DNA of 19,387 nt from DRTC01 sp964521025 (GCA_964521025.1 CAZFPK010000057.1:1-19387), one strand, 5' to 3'. Counted from the stretch's first letter, positions 8,048 to 16,051 are shown. Translations and numbers: made by a program. Notes: generated by a model not told the origin, from the letters alone.

Positions 8048-8132
8048 TACCAGAGGCCGGACTTGAACCGGCACGAACTAAAAGTTCGAGGGATTTTAAG
8101 TCCCTTGTGTCTACCAATTCCACCACTCCGGC
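8048..8132 (-). tRNA. tRNA-Leu (UAA)
   Basis: An 85-nt class II tRNA with a long variable arm (CGAACTTTTAGTTCG). Acceptor GCCGGAG pairs with CTCTGGT, the discriminator is A, and the anticodon loop CTTAAAA gives UAA. No CCA is encoded. It is the last member of a leftward Gly-Cys-Leu cluster. Confidence 0.95.
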
Positions 8133-8210
8133 TTTAATAGCCACGAAAAGACACAAAATACACAAAAAACCTTCTGATTGTCCGCAGGATATCTGAATGT
8201 TTTTTGGTCT

Positions 8211-8257
8211 ATAATCACATCATTCCGAAGAACTTCGTACATTCGGAAGATGTTATA
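8211..8257. repeat. short palindrome between tRNA genes
   Basis: ACATCATTCCGAA (8217-8229) is mirrored by TTCGGAAGATGT (8242-8253), with flanking AT-rich pairs. It lies between tRNA-Cys and tRNA-Leu and probably forms a hairpin in the shared transcript. Confidence 0.5.
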
Positions 8258-8263
8258 AAATTG

Positions 8264-8336
8264 AAGGCGACACCCGGATTCGAACCGGGGATAAAGATTT
8301 TGCAGACCTTTGCCTTACCACTTGGCGATGTCGCCT
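8264..8336 (-). tRNA. tRNA-Cys (GCA)
   Basis: 73 nt. Acceptor AGGCGAC pairs with GTCGCCT. Anticodon loop CTGCAAA gives GCA. The discriminator is U, the expected cysteine identity base. No CCA is encoded. Confidence 0.95.
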
Positions 8337-8361
8337 GATTCTATCATTAAACATTGAAAAT

Positions 8362-8420
8362 CACCGAATTATACTGAATTTTTTTATTCCATCTTTCGCT
8401 GGATTCAGTGTTATTCGGTG
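8362..8420. repeat. inverted repeat between tRNA genes
   Basis: CACCGAATTATACTGAATT at 8362-8380 is mirrored by ATTCAGTGTTATTCGGTG ending at 8420. It lies between tRNA-Gly and tRNA-Cys. No terminator T-run follows it on the minus strand, so it need not block cotranscription. Confidence 0.55.
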
Positions 8421-8453
8421 TTTAATTCCATCCTTCACTCTATGAAATAATGG

Positions 8454-8525
8454 AGCGGGAAACGGGACTCGAACCCGCGACAATCACGTTGGCAACGTGA
8501 GGCTCTACCACTGAGCTATTCCCGC
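8454..8525 (-). tRNA. tRNA-Gly (GCC)
   Basis: 72 nt. Acceptor GCGGGAA pairs with TTCCCGC, anticodon loop TTGCCAA gives GCC, and the T loop TTCGAGT is standard. The discriminator is U. It is the first gene of the leftward tRNA cluster, with a TTGACA box 46 bases upstream. Confidence 0.95.
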
Positions 8526-8543
8526 GGAAATTTCAAGTTTGCA

Positions 8544-8571
8544 AATTCAAAATCCGGGTTTTTATTGTCAA
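8544..8571 (-). promoter_or_regulatory. promoter for tRNA-Gly-Cys-Leu
   Basis: Minus-strand TTGACA at 8566-8571, then a 17-bp spacer and GAATTTGC. The -35 begins 46 bases upstream of tRNA-Gly. Similar spacing is seen before three other tRNA genes in the window. Confidence 0.55.
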
Positions 8572-8959
8572 ATCTTTTTTAGTTTTTCTCTAACTCTTCT
8601 CTAAAATGGGCTACTTTTTTTGTGTTAGTTGTGAATAAATATAAAGAAAAGAAATAATCATAGTGATGTGGGAGATGTAAATAAGAATAAAGTTGTTAGG
8701 AAGATTTTCTTTCAAATAGGAATTCTTAAGAGTAGTTCTATCCATATGTTTTTGGAAAAAGCCAATTCCATAATGATAGTGAAATTTCAGGATAGAAGGC
8801 CGGATAACGATCTGTTGCATTTTAAAGAGTTTAAAGGATGGAAACCAGTTGTTTGAGTTCTTTGTTTGCTTAAAGGTAATTTTGAAAAGATTCTATCTTT
8901 CCTCCTTCTGCAGTTTTATTGTGACAGAATAAAAGGTTATAAAATAGCAGAAAAAAACC

Positions 8960-8989
8960 TTGACCGAGAAAACACACTTTTTTTGTTTG
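8960..8989 (+). promoter_or_regulatory. promoter for tRNA-Pro
   Basis: TTGACC at 8960-8965, a 17-bp spacer, then TTGTTTGC. The -35 box begins 44 bases upstream of the tRNA. Confidence 0.5.
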
Positions 8990-9003
8990 CTTTCCGCAAA
9001 TTA

Positions 9004-9078
9004 CGGGGCGTAGCGCAGTCCGGTTAGCGCACTGGTTTTGGGAACCAGGAGTCGGAGGTTCAAATCCTCTCGCCCCGA
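9004..9078 (+). tRNA. tRNA-Pro (UGG)
   Basis: 75 nt. Acceptor CGGGGCG pairs with CGCCCCG, the discriminator is A, and the anticodon stem-loop CTGGT-TTTGGGA-ACCAG gives UGG. No CCA is encoded. Confidence 0.95.
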
Positions 9079-9107
9079 TCGATTAATTTTAAAAAATCAG
9101 AAAAAAA

Positions 9108-9136
9108 TTGACAGGGAAATTACTATGAAAAATTTT
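9108..9136 (+). promoter_or_regulatory. promoter for tRNA-Val
   Basis: TTGACA at 9108-9113, a 17-bp spacer, then AATTTT. It begins 43 bases upstream of tRNA-Val and suggests that this tRNA has its own promoter although tRNA-Pro lies just upstream. Confidence 0.5.
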
Positions 9137-9150
9137 CCTTCAAGTATTTC

Positions 9151-9223
9151 GGGCGTTTAGCTCAGTTGGGAGAGCGCCTGCCTTACAAGCAGGTGGTCGG
9201 GGGTTCAAGTCCCTCAGCGCCCA
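9151..9223 (+). tRNA. tRNA-Val (UAC)
   Basis: 73 nt. Acceptor GGGCGTT pairs with AGCGCCC, the discriminator is A, and the anticodon stem-loop CCTGC-CTTACAA-GCAGG gives UAC. It is followed by an intrinsic terminator. Confidence 0.95.
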
Positions 9224-9230
9224 TTTTAAT

Positions 9231-9262
9231 AAACCGGTTTGAGTTTTCAAACCGGTTTTTTA
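9231..9262 (+). terminator. intrinsic terminator after tRNA-Val
   Basis: AAACCGGTTTGA at 9231-9242 pairs with TCAAACCGGTTT, followed by a T-run and TACT. It ends the Pro/Val tRNA unit. Confidence 0.85.
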
Positions 9263-9329
9263 CTTTAAAGATCGAGATAGATGTTTGTTGGTAAACCAGA
9301 ATAAATTCCAAAATACAATTTCCTAATAA

Positions 9330-9402
9330 TCCCCCTTCATAAGGGGGAACTAAAGGAGGTTTTAATCTCGAATCTCGAATCTCAAATCTCAAATCTCAAA
9401 AT
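9330..9402. repeat. hairpin plus AATCTC(G/A) heptamer tandem repeat
   Basis: A CCCCCTT...AAGGGGG hairpin near 9332-9348 is followed by AGGAGGTTTT and then five or six copies of the heptamer AATCTCG/AATCTCA to about 9402. Low-complexity, non-coding. The heptamer array is a candidate for slippage-prone variation. Confidence 0.7.
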
Positions 9403-9433
9403 CCAAATCAAAAAAATAAATCCGGTGAATTTA

Positions 9434-9467
9434 AAACCTTCAATGTTTCACAATACTTTGAAGGTTT
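9434..9467. repeat. 10-bp inverted repeat upstream of deacetylase gene
   Basis: AAACCTTCAA (9434-9443) and TTGAAGGTTT (9458-9467) can form a hairpin with a 14-nt loop. No T-run of note follows. A TTGACT box at 9507-9512 lies further on, 48 bases before the next start codon. The rest of 9263-9554 shows nothing else recognisable. Confidence 0.5.
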
Positions 9468-9554
9468 GAAGTAAAATCGAAATTTTGAAACGGTAAAATT
9501 ATTTGCTTGACTGGAAAACCGTGCAAAATGTCATTCAACAAAATTTGAGGAAAA

Positions 9555-10829
9555 ATGCCGAAGAAAAGAAGAAAATACAGAAAAAGGAAGAAAAAAGAAT
9601 CGAGAAAGACGATCTATATTTTCCTGATCGTTTTGCTCATCCTTTTCGCTTTATATTGTAAGGCTGGATTAACAAATGGTTCTTCATCTGTTGGAAATAA
9701 TTTGTATTTAGAATTTATTGACCGTTTTTTCAATTCCACAGGCAACATTTTGTATTATTTTTTCAAAGATCGAATCCAGGTTGCTTCCTACCCGGAAAAA
9801 GAAAGCACCAAAATAGATGTTAAGAAACTGGAAAAAAACAAGACGGTTCTCGATGCTCTCGATCATGCCAGAACTTTGCTTGGAGTTCCGGAGAATCTTT
9901 TCAAGACCCGGATCAATGAAAAAATTATCGATGTTTCCCTGGCTGTTAATAAAGCAGAAATGGATTTGAATTATGCGAATATGATCATCACCGGGCAGGT
10001 CGAATTGAGCGGCGGGGAAGTTCGCAGCGGGAAAGAACTTTATAGCGGATCGATGCAGATTCTGGAGATTTCTGATCGGGAAAATGAACAGGAATTCAGA
10101 GTTAAACTTCATTATGCGAAAGAGGGTGATTATCAAGAAGAGAAAACCAAACTGGCGATCGTGGTAGATGATTTCGGGTATTTTGGAGGAAAACTGCTGG
10201 ATGATTTCTGCGCTTTGGATAAGAACATCACTTTTGCTATCCTACCGGGCTTGACTTTTTCGGAACAGGTAATGAATAAAGCAAATTCCCTCGGTCATGA
10301 AACAATGATCCATATTCCGATGGAACCACTCGATTATCCAGGGAACGATCCCGGTGAAAATGCGATTTTTGTACATTTTTCCAAAAAAGAGATCCAAAAA
10401 AAAATGGAGAACTACATTAAAGAACTCCCGCTTTGTGCTGGAGCGAATAATCACATGGGTTCGCTGGCAACTGCCGATAAGGATGTGATGACTGCTGTTT
10501 TAAAAGTTCTGGAAAAGCATGAAATGTATTTCATCGACAGTCATACGACATTCTCGTCTATCGCTTATGATACGGCTCAACGCATGATGGTTCCGTCTTA
10601 TGATAATGATTTTTTCCTCGATAGTCCCGATACATCTGATGAAACTTTGTCCAACAAAATTGAAAAACTGCAAAATCTCAAGCAAAATAAGATCTTGATC
10701 ATTACGCATTGTACGAGCAGGGAAAAATATAAATATTTGAAAAAATTCCTGCTGAAAATTAAAAATATGAATTATGAAATTGTTCCGGTTTCCGTTTTTT
10801 TTAAAACAGATTTACCGGATATTTTATAA
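9555..10829 (+). CDS. divergent polysaccharide deacetylase, membrane-anchored
   Basis: A 424-aa protein. A very basic N-terminus (residues 1-18) precedes one hydrophobic helix (about 19-36), placing the rest outside the inner membrane. The C-terminal domain (about 198-420) matches the divergent polysaccharide deacetylase family (Pfam PF04748, also called DUF610). The metal and catalytic motifs are AIVVDDFGY (D205, D206), HIPMEPL (H253), NNHMGS (H300), DSHTT (D328, H330) and IITHC near the end. Such proteins are predicted carbohydrate esterases acting in the periplasm, often encoded near cell-wall genes; the true substrate is not established. Residues 40-195 are a linker domain with no recognised fold. 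The ATG follows TGAGGAAAA. A TTGACT box lies 48 bases upstream. Confidence 0.88.
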   Translation: MPKKRRKYRKRKKKESRKTIYIFLIVLLILFALYCKAGLTNGSSSVGNNLYLEFIDRFFNSTGNILYYFFKDRIQVASYPEKESTKIDVKKLEKNKTVLDALDHARTLLGVPENLFKTRINEKIIDVSLAVNKAEMDLNYANMIITGQVELSGGEVRSGKELYSGSMQILEISDRENEQEFRVKLHYAKEGDYQEEKTKLAIVVDDFGYFGGKLLDDFCALDKNITFAILPGLTFSEQVMNKANSLGHETMIHIPMEPLDYPGNDPGENAIFVHFSKKEIQKKMENYIKELPLCAGANNHMGSLATADKDVMTAVLKVLEKHEMYFIDSHTTFSSIAYDTAQRMMVPSYDNDFFLDSPDTSDETLSNKIEKLQNLKQNKILIITHCTSREKYKYLKKFLLKIKNMNYEIVPVSVFFKTDLPDIL

Positions 10830-10832
10830 AAA

Positions 10833-10949
10833 TGTCATTCTGAGGAGTCTCACAGCGGATTTCTAACGAAGAATCTCTACTCCTGGTGAGTAGAAATTGA
10901 TTAATGTTGGAGATTCCTCGAGAGTATCGATATAAACCTCTGAATGACA
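10833..10949. repeat. dispersed inverted-repeat element, copy B
   Basis: It begins TGTCATTCTGAGGAGTC and ends CTGAATGACA. Internal CGAAGAATCT and GTTGGAGATTCCTCG are shared with copies A and C. It lies between the deacetylase stop and the next start, ending about 23 bases before that ATG. The open frame of the next gene extends back through it, but the repeat is probably not coding. Confidence 0.75.
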
Positions 10950-10972
10950 GGAGAAACGGAGATCTATCATTA

Positions 10973-13462
10973 ATGGCAATAGAATATAACATCGAAACCT
11001 GCAGACAATTAGAAAATAATTTTCGAAAGTGCAATTTATTCAGACCGATGCGAAGCAGTCGCTACGATCCGGGAACCGAACTCGAATATAAGATCGAATC
11101 CGTTTCTTCAGGAAATAGAGCAACGATAAAACTGAAGATAGAAAAATTCGCAGGCGGTGGTTTTGCCGGTCAGGTATATCGAGTAAAAGTTTTGGAAATC
11201 GATGCGGAGAATGAACGATTTGAGGAATTAAAGGTTGGAAATTCTTATGCCGTCAAAATCCTGATCCCTCCTTCAGGTTTTTCTAATTTTTTTCGAAATG
11301 TTATTTATTGGATCGGATTTCAGGGACCTTTTCAGCTGCAGGTAAATCCGGCGGCATCCAGGGCAGGAGCGATCTGGCAGAAGTTTATCCGCAGAACTGC
11401 CGGGATCAAGTTTGGAACCGAAAAATCGGTAGTCGATATTTATGCGACTTTTATCGATCGGAAGCTGGGAAGTTGCGGTGAGATCAGCGAGTGGATCGAA
11501 GGCAGAACCTGGCAGCTCGAAGTCGATAACAAGATGGATTATCTTAAAAAGTGGGTGAGAGGTAAACCTGTTTCCGACGAGCATCTCGGTTCTCCCGAAT
11601 ATCGATATAAAAAAAATTTTATGAAGGAATTCGTTAAATTACTGCACGATATCGGAGGTGATGAATTTGCCCGTCAATACGAATGGTCAACCTGCAAAAG
11701 CCAGCCCAATTGCCTGAAACTTAATGAAACGGAAAACGATCCGGAGAGCGGTTTGGTTGCTGTCGATTTCAGAGCGGGATTAGCTCTTCTTCCGTTCCTC
11801 CCGATGAGTCCGGGAGATTTTAAACTGATTTTCAAAGGAATCACCAAAGGAAGCCTGGTTCAGTTCGATCGCGGCAGCATCAGAAAATTGGAAGCATTTA
11901 TCGATGAACATCCTGCGGAATTTTCCGATATGAGATCGATGCTGGAAGAACTTAAATCAGCTGAAGAAATTTACCGGAATTCCCTTCCTGATATAACTCA
12001 TAATCATCTCAAACTTTTTTATCAAAAGAAATTGTGGTCAACGATCCTGAAAAGCACGCGTCAAAGTTGGAAGGTACGGAATATTATCGATGAGAAAACC
12101 GATGAAAAATTAAAACAAAATAATTTTCTTCTAATATTACTTTACCTGACCGGGTTCATCCCATTTTTAGGAAAATTCCTGATCAAATTTTCCGGACGGG
12201 TAGATTGGCGGAAACATTATTTCAAAATACTAACGAGCTGGAAATATTTGTTTAAGGCGATCAAAGGAAACATTGCTGAAAAATTGATTTCCTGGCATCG
12301 AGCAGGAAGGATCGATGAGAAACATACTCAAAAATCAGAAAAGTCATTTCTCTTGTTTTTGATCCATTTACCAATCTCTGTTCTACCTGCCGGATTGCAC
12401 AGATTCCTGACGGATTGGAGTTATTTCAAGGAAAGACTGCATTATATCCTGATCCGTCCGATCCGATTGTATTTCGATGCGGGATTGCGGGAAGAATGGT
12501 TGCTGGATATGCTCGCCGAAGGTCGCAAAAAACACATGCTGAGTAGTGATGATGCGAAGATCATCCAATCACAGATCAGCGAACCGTATATCCAGAAATA
12601 TTTGAAAAGTCTCGCGGTTCATGTCTGCACTTTACCGGTTACCCAGGTTGTGTCCGTGATCATCGCTTTGATCTATGTTATGACTCATCCGGAAATGCCG
12701 CGCGTCGAAGCCTGGGGAATCGGTGTCGGGATAATTGCTCTGTTCCAGGTCATTCCCATTTCACCCGGTTCTCTGGTTCGGGGATTGTATGTGGTTTTCC
12801 TGGTCATCAAAGAAAAGGATTTCAAAAATTATAATATCGCCGTATTCCTCGCTTTTTTCAAATATCTCGGTTATCTTGCTTTTCCTATCCAGATGACTTA
12901 TCATTATCCCGCTTTAGCCCGTTTTATGGCTGGACATTGGGCAACGGAAGCGGTTCACATTGTACCTGTTTTCGGAGAAAGAGGAGCATTACTCGAGCAC
13001 TGGGTTTACGGGCTTTTTTATAATTGGCCTTTAACGATCCGTCGTCGTATGAGTGCCAGAGCGGAATTCAGAAAATCGATGAAAGCCCGTTACTGGCATG
13101 TGCTCGTTTACGCTCTGATCGCTGCTGCTGAATTCGGAGCAGTCGATTATTATATTCAAGCAGATACGGGATATTTACCGCAATTCAAATCTTTATGGTG
13201 GCTGATCTTGATCTTTTCAGCATTATTCGGTTCGTTTGTAACTCTCGGTTGTGCTGGTGCAGAACTCCCGAAAAGGATCGTAACCGCAACATATTTTGGA
13301 TTTTTAACCGGGATTATCTATACTACGATTTCCCTTTATTTAGGATTTGAAGGATCGATCATTGCCGAATATATCTGGCGTATATTTATCTTTTCAGTGT
13401 TTTCGACAATCGCGGCAGTGATCACGGAATTGAGTTTGGGAGATCCGTATAAAGACCGATGA
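10973..13462 (+). CDS. protein kinase-like domain fused to membrane region
   Basis: 829 aa from the ATG at 10973. This start is chosen because the longer frame from 10904 runs through repeat copy B. Residues about 50-330 look like a remote protein-kinase fold. There is a glycine-rich loop, FAGGGFAGQVYRV (G61-G66), an invariant-type lysine in YAVKIL (K95), a catalytic-loop-like CKSQPNCLK (N246) and AVDFRAGLALL (D265), which stands where DFG is expected. The usual catalytic aspartate before N246 is not evident, so it may be atypical or a pseudokinase. From about residue 385 on there are some seven or eight hydrophobic segments, including VTQVVSVIIALIYVM, IGVGIIALFQVIP and WWLILIFSALFGSFV. I recall similar unnamed proteins in related phyla but no function. 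It follows the deacetylase gene and precedes holA on the same strand. Confidence 0.7.
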   Translation: MAIEYNIETCRQLENNFRKCNLFRPMRSSRYDPGTELEYKIESVSSGNRATIKLKIEKFAGGGFAGQVYRVKVLEIDAENERFEELKVGNSYAVKILIPPSGFSNFFRNVIYWIGFQGPFQLQVNPAASRAGAIWQKFIRRTAGIKFGTEKSVVDIYATFIDRKLGSCGEISEWIEGRTWQLEVDNKMDYLKKWVRGKPVSDEHLGSPEYRYKKNFMKEFVKLLHDIGGDEFARQYEWSTCKSQPNCLKLNETENDPESGLVAVDFRAGLALLPFLPMSPGDFKLIFKGITKGSLVQFDRGSIRKLEAFIDEHPAEFSDMRSMLEELKSAEEIYRNSLPDITHNHLKLFYQKKLWSTILKSTRQSWKVRNIIDEKTDEKLKQNNFLLILLYLTGFIPFLGKFLIKFSGRVDWRKHYFKILTSWKYLFKAIKGNIAEKLISWHRAGRIDEKHTQKSEKSFLLFLIHLPISVLPAGLHRFLTDWSYFKERLHYILIRPIRLYFDAGLREEWLLDMLAEGRKKHMLSSDDAKIIQSQISEPYIQKYLKSLAVHVCTLPVTQVVSVIIALIYVMTHPEMPRVEAWGIGVGIIALFQVIPISPGSLVRGLYVVFLVIKEKDFKNYNIAVFLAFFKYLGYLAFPIQMTYHYPALARFMAGHWATEAVHIVPVFGERGALLEHWVYGLFYNWPLTIRRRMSARAEFRKSMKARYWHVLVYALIAAAEFGAVDYYIQADTGYLPQFKSLWWLILIFSALFGSFVTLGCAGAELPKRIVTATYFGFLTGIIYTTISLYLGFEGSIIAEYIWRIFIFSVFSTIAAVITELSLGDPYKDR

Positions 13463-13475
13463 ATCAATTGAATAC

Positions 13476-13594
13476 TGACATTCCGAGGAATTTTTCTATG
13501 TTTCTTTCGAGGAATCTACAACCGATTAAAAGGATAGATATTAAACGCTGGAGATTCTTCGTGAGAAAAGCAGGAAGAAATTCTCGGAATGACA
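13476..13594. repeat. dispersed inverted-repeat element, copy C
   Basis: It begins TGACATTCCGAGGAATT and ends TTCTCGGAATGACA. Internal CGAGGAATCTA and GCTGGAGATTCTTCG correspond to segments of copies A and B. It ends 17 bases before the holA start, so little room is left for a separate ribosome binding site. Confidence 0.75.
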
Positions 13595-13611
13595 AAGAAA
13601 AAAAATAAATC

Positions 13612-14634
13612 ATGGAAACAAAAAAAGAATACCCGCATTATGAATTTATTCCCCGGCTGAAGAACGCTAAATTTTTCCCGGTATATTTTATTTACGGTAC
13701 TGAGAATTATGTAATGGATAGTGTTCTCAAAGCGATTATCGATAAATTTAAAACTTCAGGTGCGGAAGAATTCGATTTGAATACTTTTTATGGAGAAGAC
13801 TGCTCGCTTGTCAGTGTTTTGGAACAACTGGAAACTCCTCCTTTTATGGCAAAATATCAAATCGTGGTCCTGAAAAATTTTGATAAACTAAAGGCAAAAG
13901 ATAAAGATTTTATTGCGGATTATACCCAAAATCCTCTTGATTCTTCCCTCCTTATCTTAACTGCTGAAAGCAATGACCGAAGGTTCGCAGCAAATAAAAA
14001 GATAAATAAAGAAGCAGTAAAAGTTACATGTAAACCTCCTTATGGAACGGATAATATTATCGGGTTTCTCAAGAATGAGATCAAAAAGAATAATGTAATT
14101 ATGGACATTAAGGCGATCGAACTTTTCGCGAATAGTATCGATCTAAATTATCTGATCGCGGCAAATGAATTGGAAAAACTGATCATTTATACAAAAAATT
14201 CCGCAAAGATAACTTCTGATGATGTTCTCGAATGCGTGGGAAAATCCAAAATAAACAAGATATTCGATCTCCAGGATGCGCTGGGAGAAAAAGACCTGAA
14301 AACTTCTCTCCGGATCATGGAAAATATGATCACTAACGATATTAACGGAGTTTATATCATAACCATGCTGTCCCGATATTTTCTCGGACTCTGGAAAATC
14401 TTAAGCTTAAGGAAAAAAAATATCAGCGATTCCGAGATAAAAAACAGGTATTTGCCGGATGTTTTTGCAATTTATCGAAATAAGCGTATTAATGCTGCGA
14501 AGAGGTTTGATCTCAAAAAAATAAAAATGATCCTTTATCTATTCCTGCAGGCGGATATCGACCTGAAATCTCTGGACCAAAAATTAGAAAAACTGCTGAT
14601 GGAAAGACTGGTTTATCAAATCTGCCGGAGTTAG
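13612..14634 (+). CDS. holA: DNA polymerase III subunit delta
   Basis: A 340-aa protein, the normal size for the delta subunit, the clamp-loader arm that opens the beta sliding clamp during replication. Typical features are YFIYGTENYVMDSVLKAIID at residues about 23-42, FDLNTFYGED, then LETPPFMAKYQIVVLKNFDKL (beta-binding and nucleotide-binding-like first domain) and LLILTAESNDRR. Domain II is FLKNEIKKNNVIMDIKAIELF...LAANELEKLIIY. The C-terminal helical collar contains INKIFDLQDALGEKDLKTSLRIMENM. The start ATG has only a weak purine-rich upstream stretch after repeat copy C. It is followed, 105 bases on, by era. Confidence 0.92.
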   Translation: METKKEYPHYEFIPRLKNAKFFPVYFIYGTENYVMDSVLKAIIDKFKTSGAEEFDLNTFYGEDCSLVSVLEQLETPPFMAKYQIVVLKNFDKLKAKDKDFIADYTQNPLDSSLLILTAESNDRRFAANKKINKEAVKVTCKPPYGTDNIIGFLKNEIKKNNVIMDIKAIELFANSIDLNYLIAANELEKLIIYTKNSAKITSDDVLECVGKSKINKIFDLQDALGEKDLKTSLRIMENMITNDINGVYIITMLSRYFLGLWKILSLRKKNISDSEIKNRYLPDVFAIYRNKRINAAKRFDLKKIKMILYLFLQADIDLKSLDQKLEKLLMERLVYQICRS

Positions 14635-14654
14635 GTTAGAGGTGCGGGATTATC

Positions 14655-14703
14655 CCTTCCGATGCCTTCTTTCATTTTTTTTCAATCGAAAGGATTCGGA
14701 AGG
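14655..14703. repeat. inverted repeat between holA and era
   Basis: CCTTCCGA (14655-14662) is mirrored by TCGGAAGG (14696-14703), with further CCTTT/AAAGG-type pairing inside and a T-run in the loop. It could attenuate transcription from holA into era, but the T-run is not placed after the stem as in an intrinsic terminator. Confidence 0.45.
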
Positions 14704-14739
14704 TTTATGAATGATGAAACTTTTAATCGAGTATAAATA

Positions 14740-15636
14740 ATGGAGAATAATATTGAAAAAAACTTTCGCTGCGGTTTTGTCTCGATAGTCGGAAAACCGA
14801 ATGTCGGCAAATCGACCCTGATCAACAAATTTCTGATGGAAAAACTTTCCATCATCACACCCAAACCGCAGACAACACGGCAGCAGGTCAAAGGCATTTA
14901 TAGCGATCAGAATAAACAGATAATTTTCCTCGATACTCCCGGATTTCTTAAACCGAGATACGAACTCCAGGAGAAAATGCTGGAATACATCAAAAGAGCA
15001 TTATCCGATTCCGATGTGATCATTTTCATGACCGAAGCCGAAAATTATCCATCCCAATATGATGAACAACTATTAAAAATGCTGCTGAAGATCGAGATCC
15101 CAAAAATCGCATTTCTTAATAAAACCGACCTGGTTCAACAAAAATCTGTCGAGAGAAAAATCGCTATATTAAAAGAAAAAGGTTTCCATGAGACCATTCC
15201 GATTTCCTTAAAAAATACTGATGCTCTCGAACCTTTCCTGGAGTTAATATCCAATCATTTACCTTTTAATCCGCCGTTTTACGGAAAGGATGACCTTACC
15301 GACCTGCCGGAAAGATTTTTTGTCCAGGAGATCATTCGTGAGCAGATTTTCCTGAACTATCAGCAGGAAATTCCTTATGCTTCGACTGTAGTTGTCGAAC
15401 AATTCAAGGAACTTCCTAAGCGAGTCGAAATATCTGCAAACATCTGGTTGGAAAAGAAAACCCAGAAGCCGATCTTGATCGGTAAGAACGGAGTAAAGAT
15501 CAAATCCGTCAGGATCGCTTCCGAAAAGGAGATACATAAAATTCTCGGGAAAAGAATTAAACTGGATCTCTGGATCAAGATCAAACCGGGCTGGCGAAAA
15601 AAGAAGAATGCTCTCAAAGAATTCGGTTACAGATAA
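14740..15636 (+). CDS. era: GTPase Era, 16S rRNA/30S assembly factor
   Basis: A 298-aa protein, the usual Era length. The GTPase domain shows G1 GKPNVGKS (18-25), G2-region PKPQTTRQQVKG, G3 DTPGF (about 66-70) and G4 NKTD (about 127-130). G5 reads PISLKN rather than the usual SA-containing form. The C-terminal KH domain includes KPILIGKNGVKIKSV, whose G-x-x-G-type loop binds the 3' end of 16S rRNA, and ends KKKNALKEFGYR. Era acts in the cytosol in maturation of the small ribosomal subunit. No strong ribosome binding site precedes the ATG. It is the last of the rightward gene series and is followed by a repeat-rich 220-base gap and tRNA genes. Confidence 0.96.
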   Translation: MENNIEKNFRCGFVSIVGKPNVGKSTLINKFLMEKLSIITPKPQTTRQQVKGIYSDQNKQIIFLDTPGFLKPRYELQEKMLEYIKRALSDSDVIIFMTEAENYPSQYDEQLLKMLLKIEIPKIAFLNKTDLVQQKSVERKIAILKEKGFHETIPISLKNTDALEPFLELISNHLPFNPPFYGKDDLTDLPERFFVQEIIREQIFLNYQQEIPYASTVVVEQFKELPKRVEISANIWLEKKTQKPILIGKNGVKIKSVRIASEKEIHKILGKRIKLDLWIKIKPGWRKKKNALKEFGYR

Positions 15637-15699
15637 AATATTCTTTTAGCCGCTGATAAACACGGATAAGAAGTATATTGTTTTGAGTTGATCCTTGCC

Positions 15700-15758
15700 G
15701 ACTTATCCCGGGATTTTGCATCTCCAGAGAAAGGAGATGAAGGAACTTGGGACAAGTC
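15700..15758. repeat. imperfect palindrome downstream of era
   Basis: GACTTATCCC is mirrored by GGGACAAGTC, with an inner GCATCTCC/GGAGATG pair around a 7-nt loop (59 bp in all). No clear T-run follows. Together with the preceding TAGCCGCTGATAAACACGG, a sequence resembling dispersed repeats of many genomes, it fills the gap between era and the tRNA promoter. Confidence 0.6.
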
Positions 15759-15818
15759 TCGTTAAGAGTCTTTCAAAACTTCGGAAAATGGACAATTCGA
15801 AATGTGTTCCAAAAAAAA

Positions 15819-15849
15819 TTTGACACCTTTTCAGACTAAAAATTTTTAG
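15819..15849 (+). promoter_or_regulatory. promoter for the Ser-Ser-Gln tRNA cluster
   Basis: TTGACA at 15819-15824 begins 44 bases upstream of tRNA-Ser(UGA), the same distance as in the other tRNA promoters here. The -10 region (TTTTTAGTAA) is not TATAAT-like. Confidence 0.55.
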
Positions 15850-15862
15850 TAACTTCCTTTTG

Positions 15863-15945
15863 GGAGGATTAGTTCTAATTGGTAAGACAGCGGTCTTGAA
15901 AACCGCCGGGCTTTGCCCATGGGGGTTCGAATCCCTCATCCTCCG
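15863..15945 (+). tRNA. tRNA-Ser (UGA)
   Basis: 83 nt, class II. Acceptor GGAGGAT pairs with ATCCTCC, the discriminator is G, anticodon loop CTTGAAA gives UGA, and the variable arm is GGGC-TTT-GCCC. First of a four-tRNA cluster. Confidence 0.93.
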
Positions 15946-15961
15946 TACAAATATATTTTTC

Positions 15962-16051
15962 GGAGAGGTGACCGAGCTGGTTGAAGGTGCGCGCCTGCTA
16001 AGCGTGTGTGGGGGTTAAACTTCACCGAGGGTTCGAATCCCTCCCTCTCCG
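15962..16051 (+). tRNA. tRNA-Ser (GCU)
   Basis: 90 nt, class II. Acceptor GGAGAGG pairs with CCTCTCC, the discriminator is G, and anticodon loop CTGCTAA gives GCU. It has a long variable arm before the T arm. Confidence 0.93.

Larger units (their letters stand above)
8526..9003. other. intergenic region between divergent tRNA clusters
   Basis: 478 bases with no convincing gene. Both strands contain 60-70-codon open frames over 8611-8856, but none has a good ribosome binding site or recognisable sequence. The region holds outward promoters for the two tRNA clusters: minus-strand TTGACA at 8566-8571 and plus-strand TTGACC at 8960-8965. I see nothing else in it. Confidence 0.6.

Noticed and set aside
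8611..8856. Overlapping 62- and 69-codon open frames on both strands
   Set aside because: No good ribosome binding site, no recognisable motif, composition like intergenic DNA.
9365..9402. CRISPR-like short repeat series
   Set aside because: The units are 7-bp direct tandem copies without spacers; no cas genes are near.
10904..10972. 23-residue N-terminal extension of the kinase-like protein
   Set aside because: It lies largely inside dispersed repeat copy B and has no ribosome binding site.
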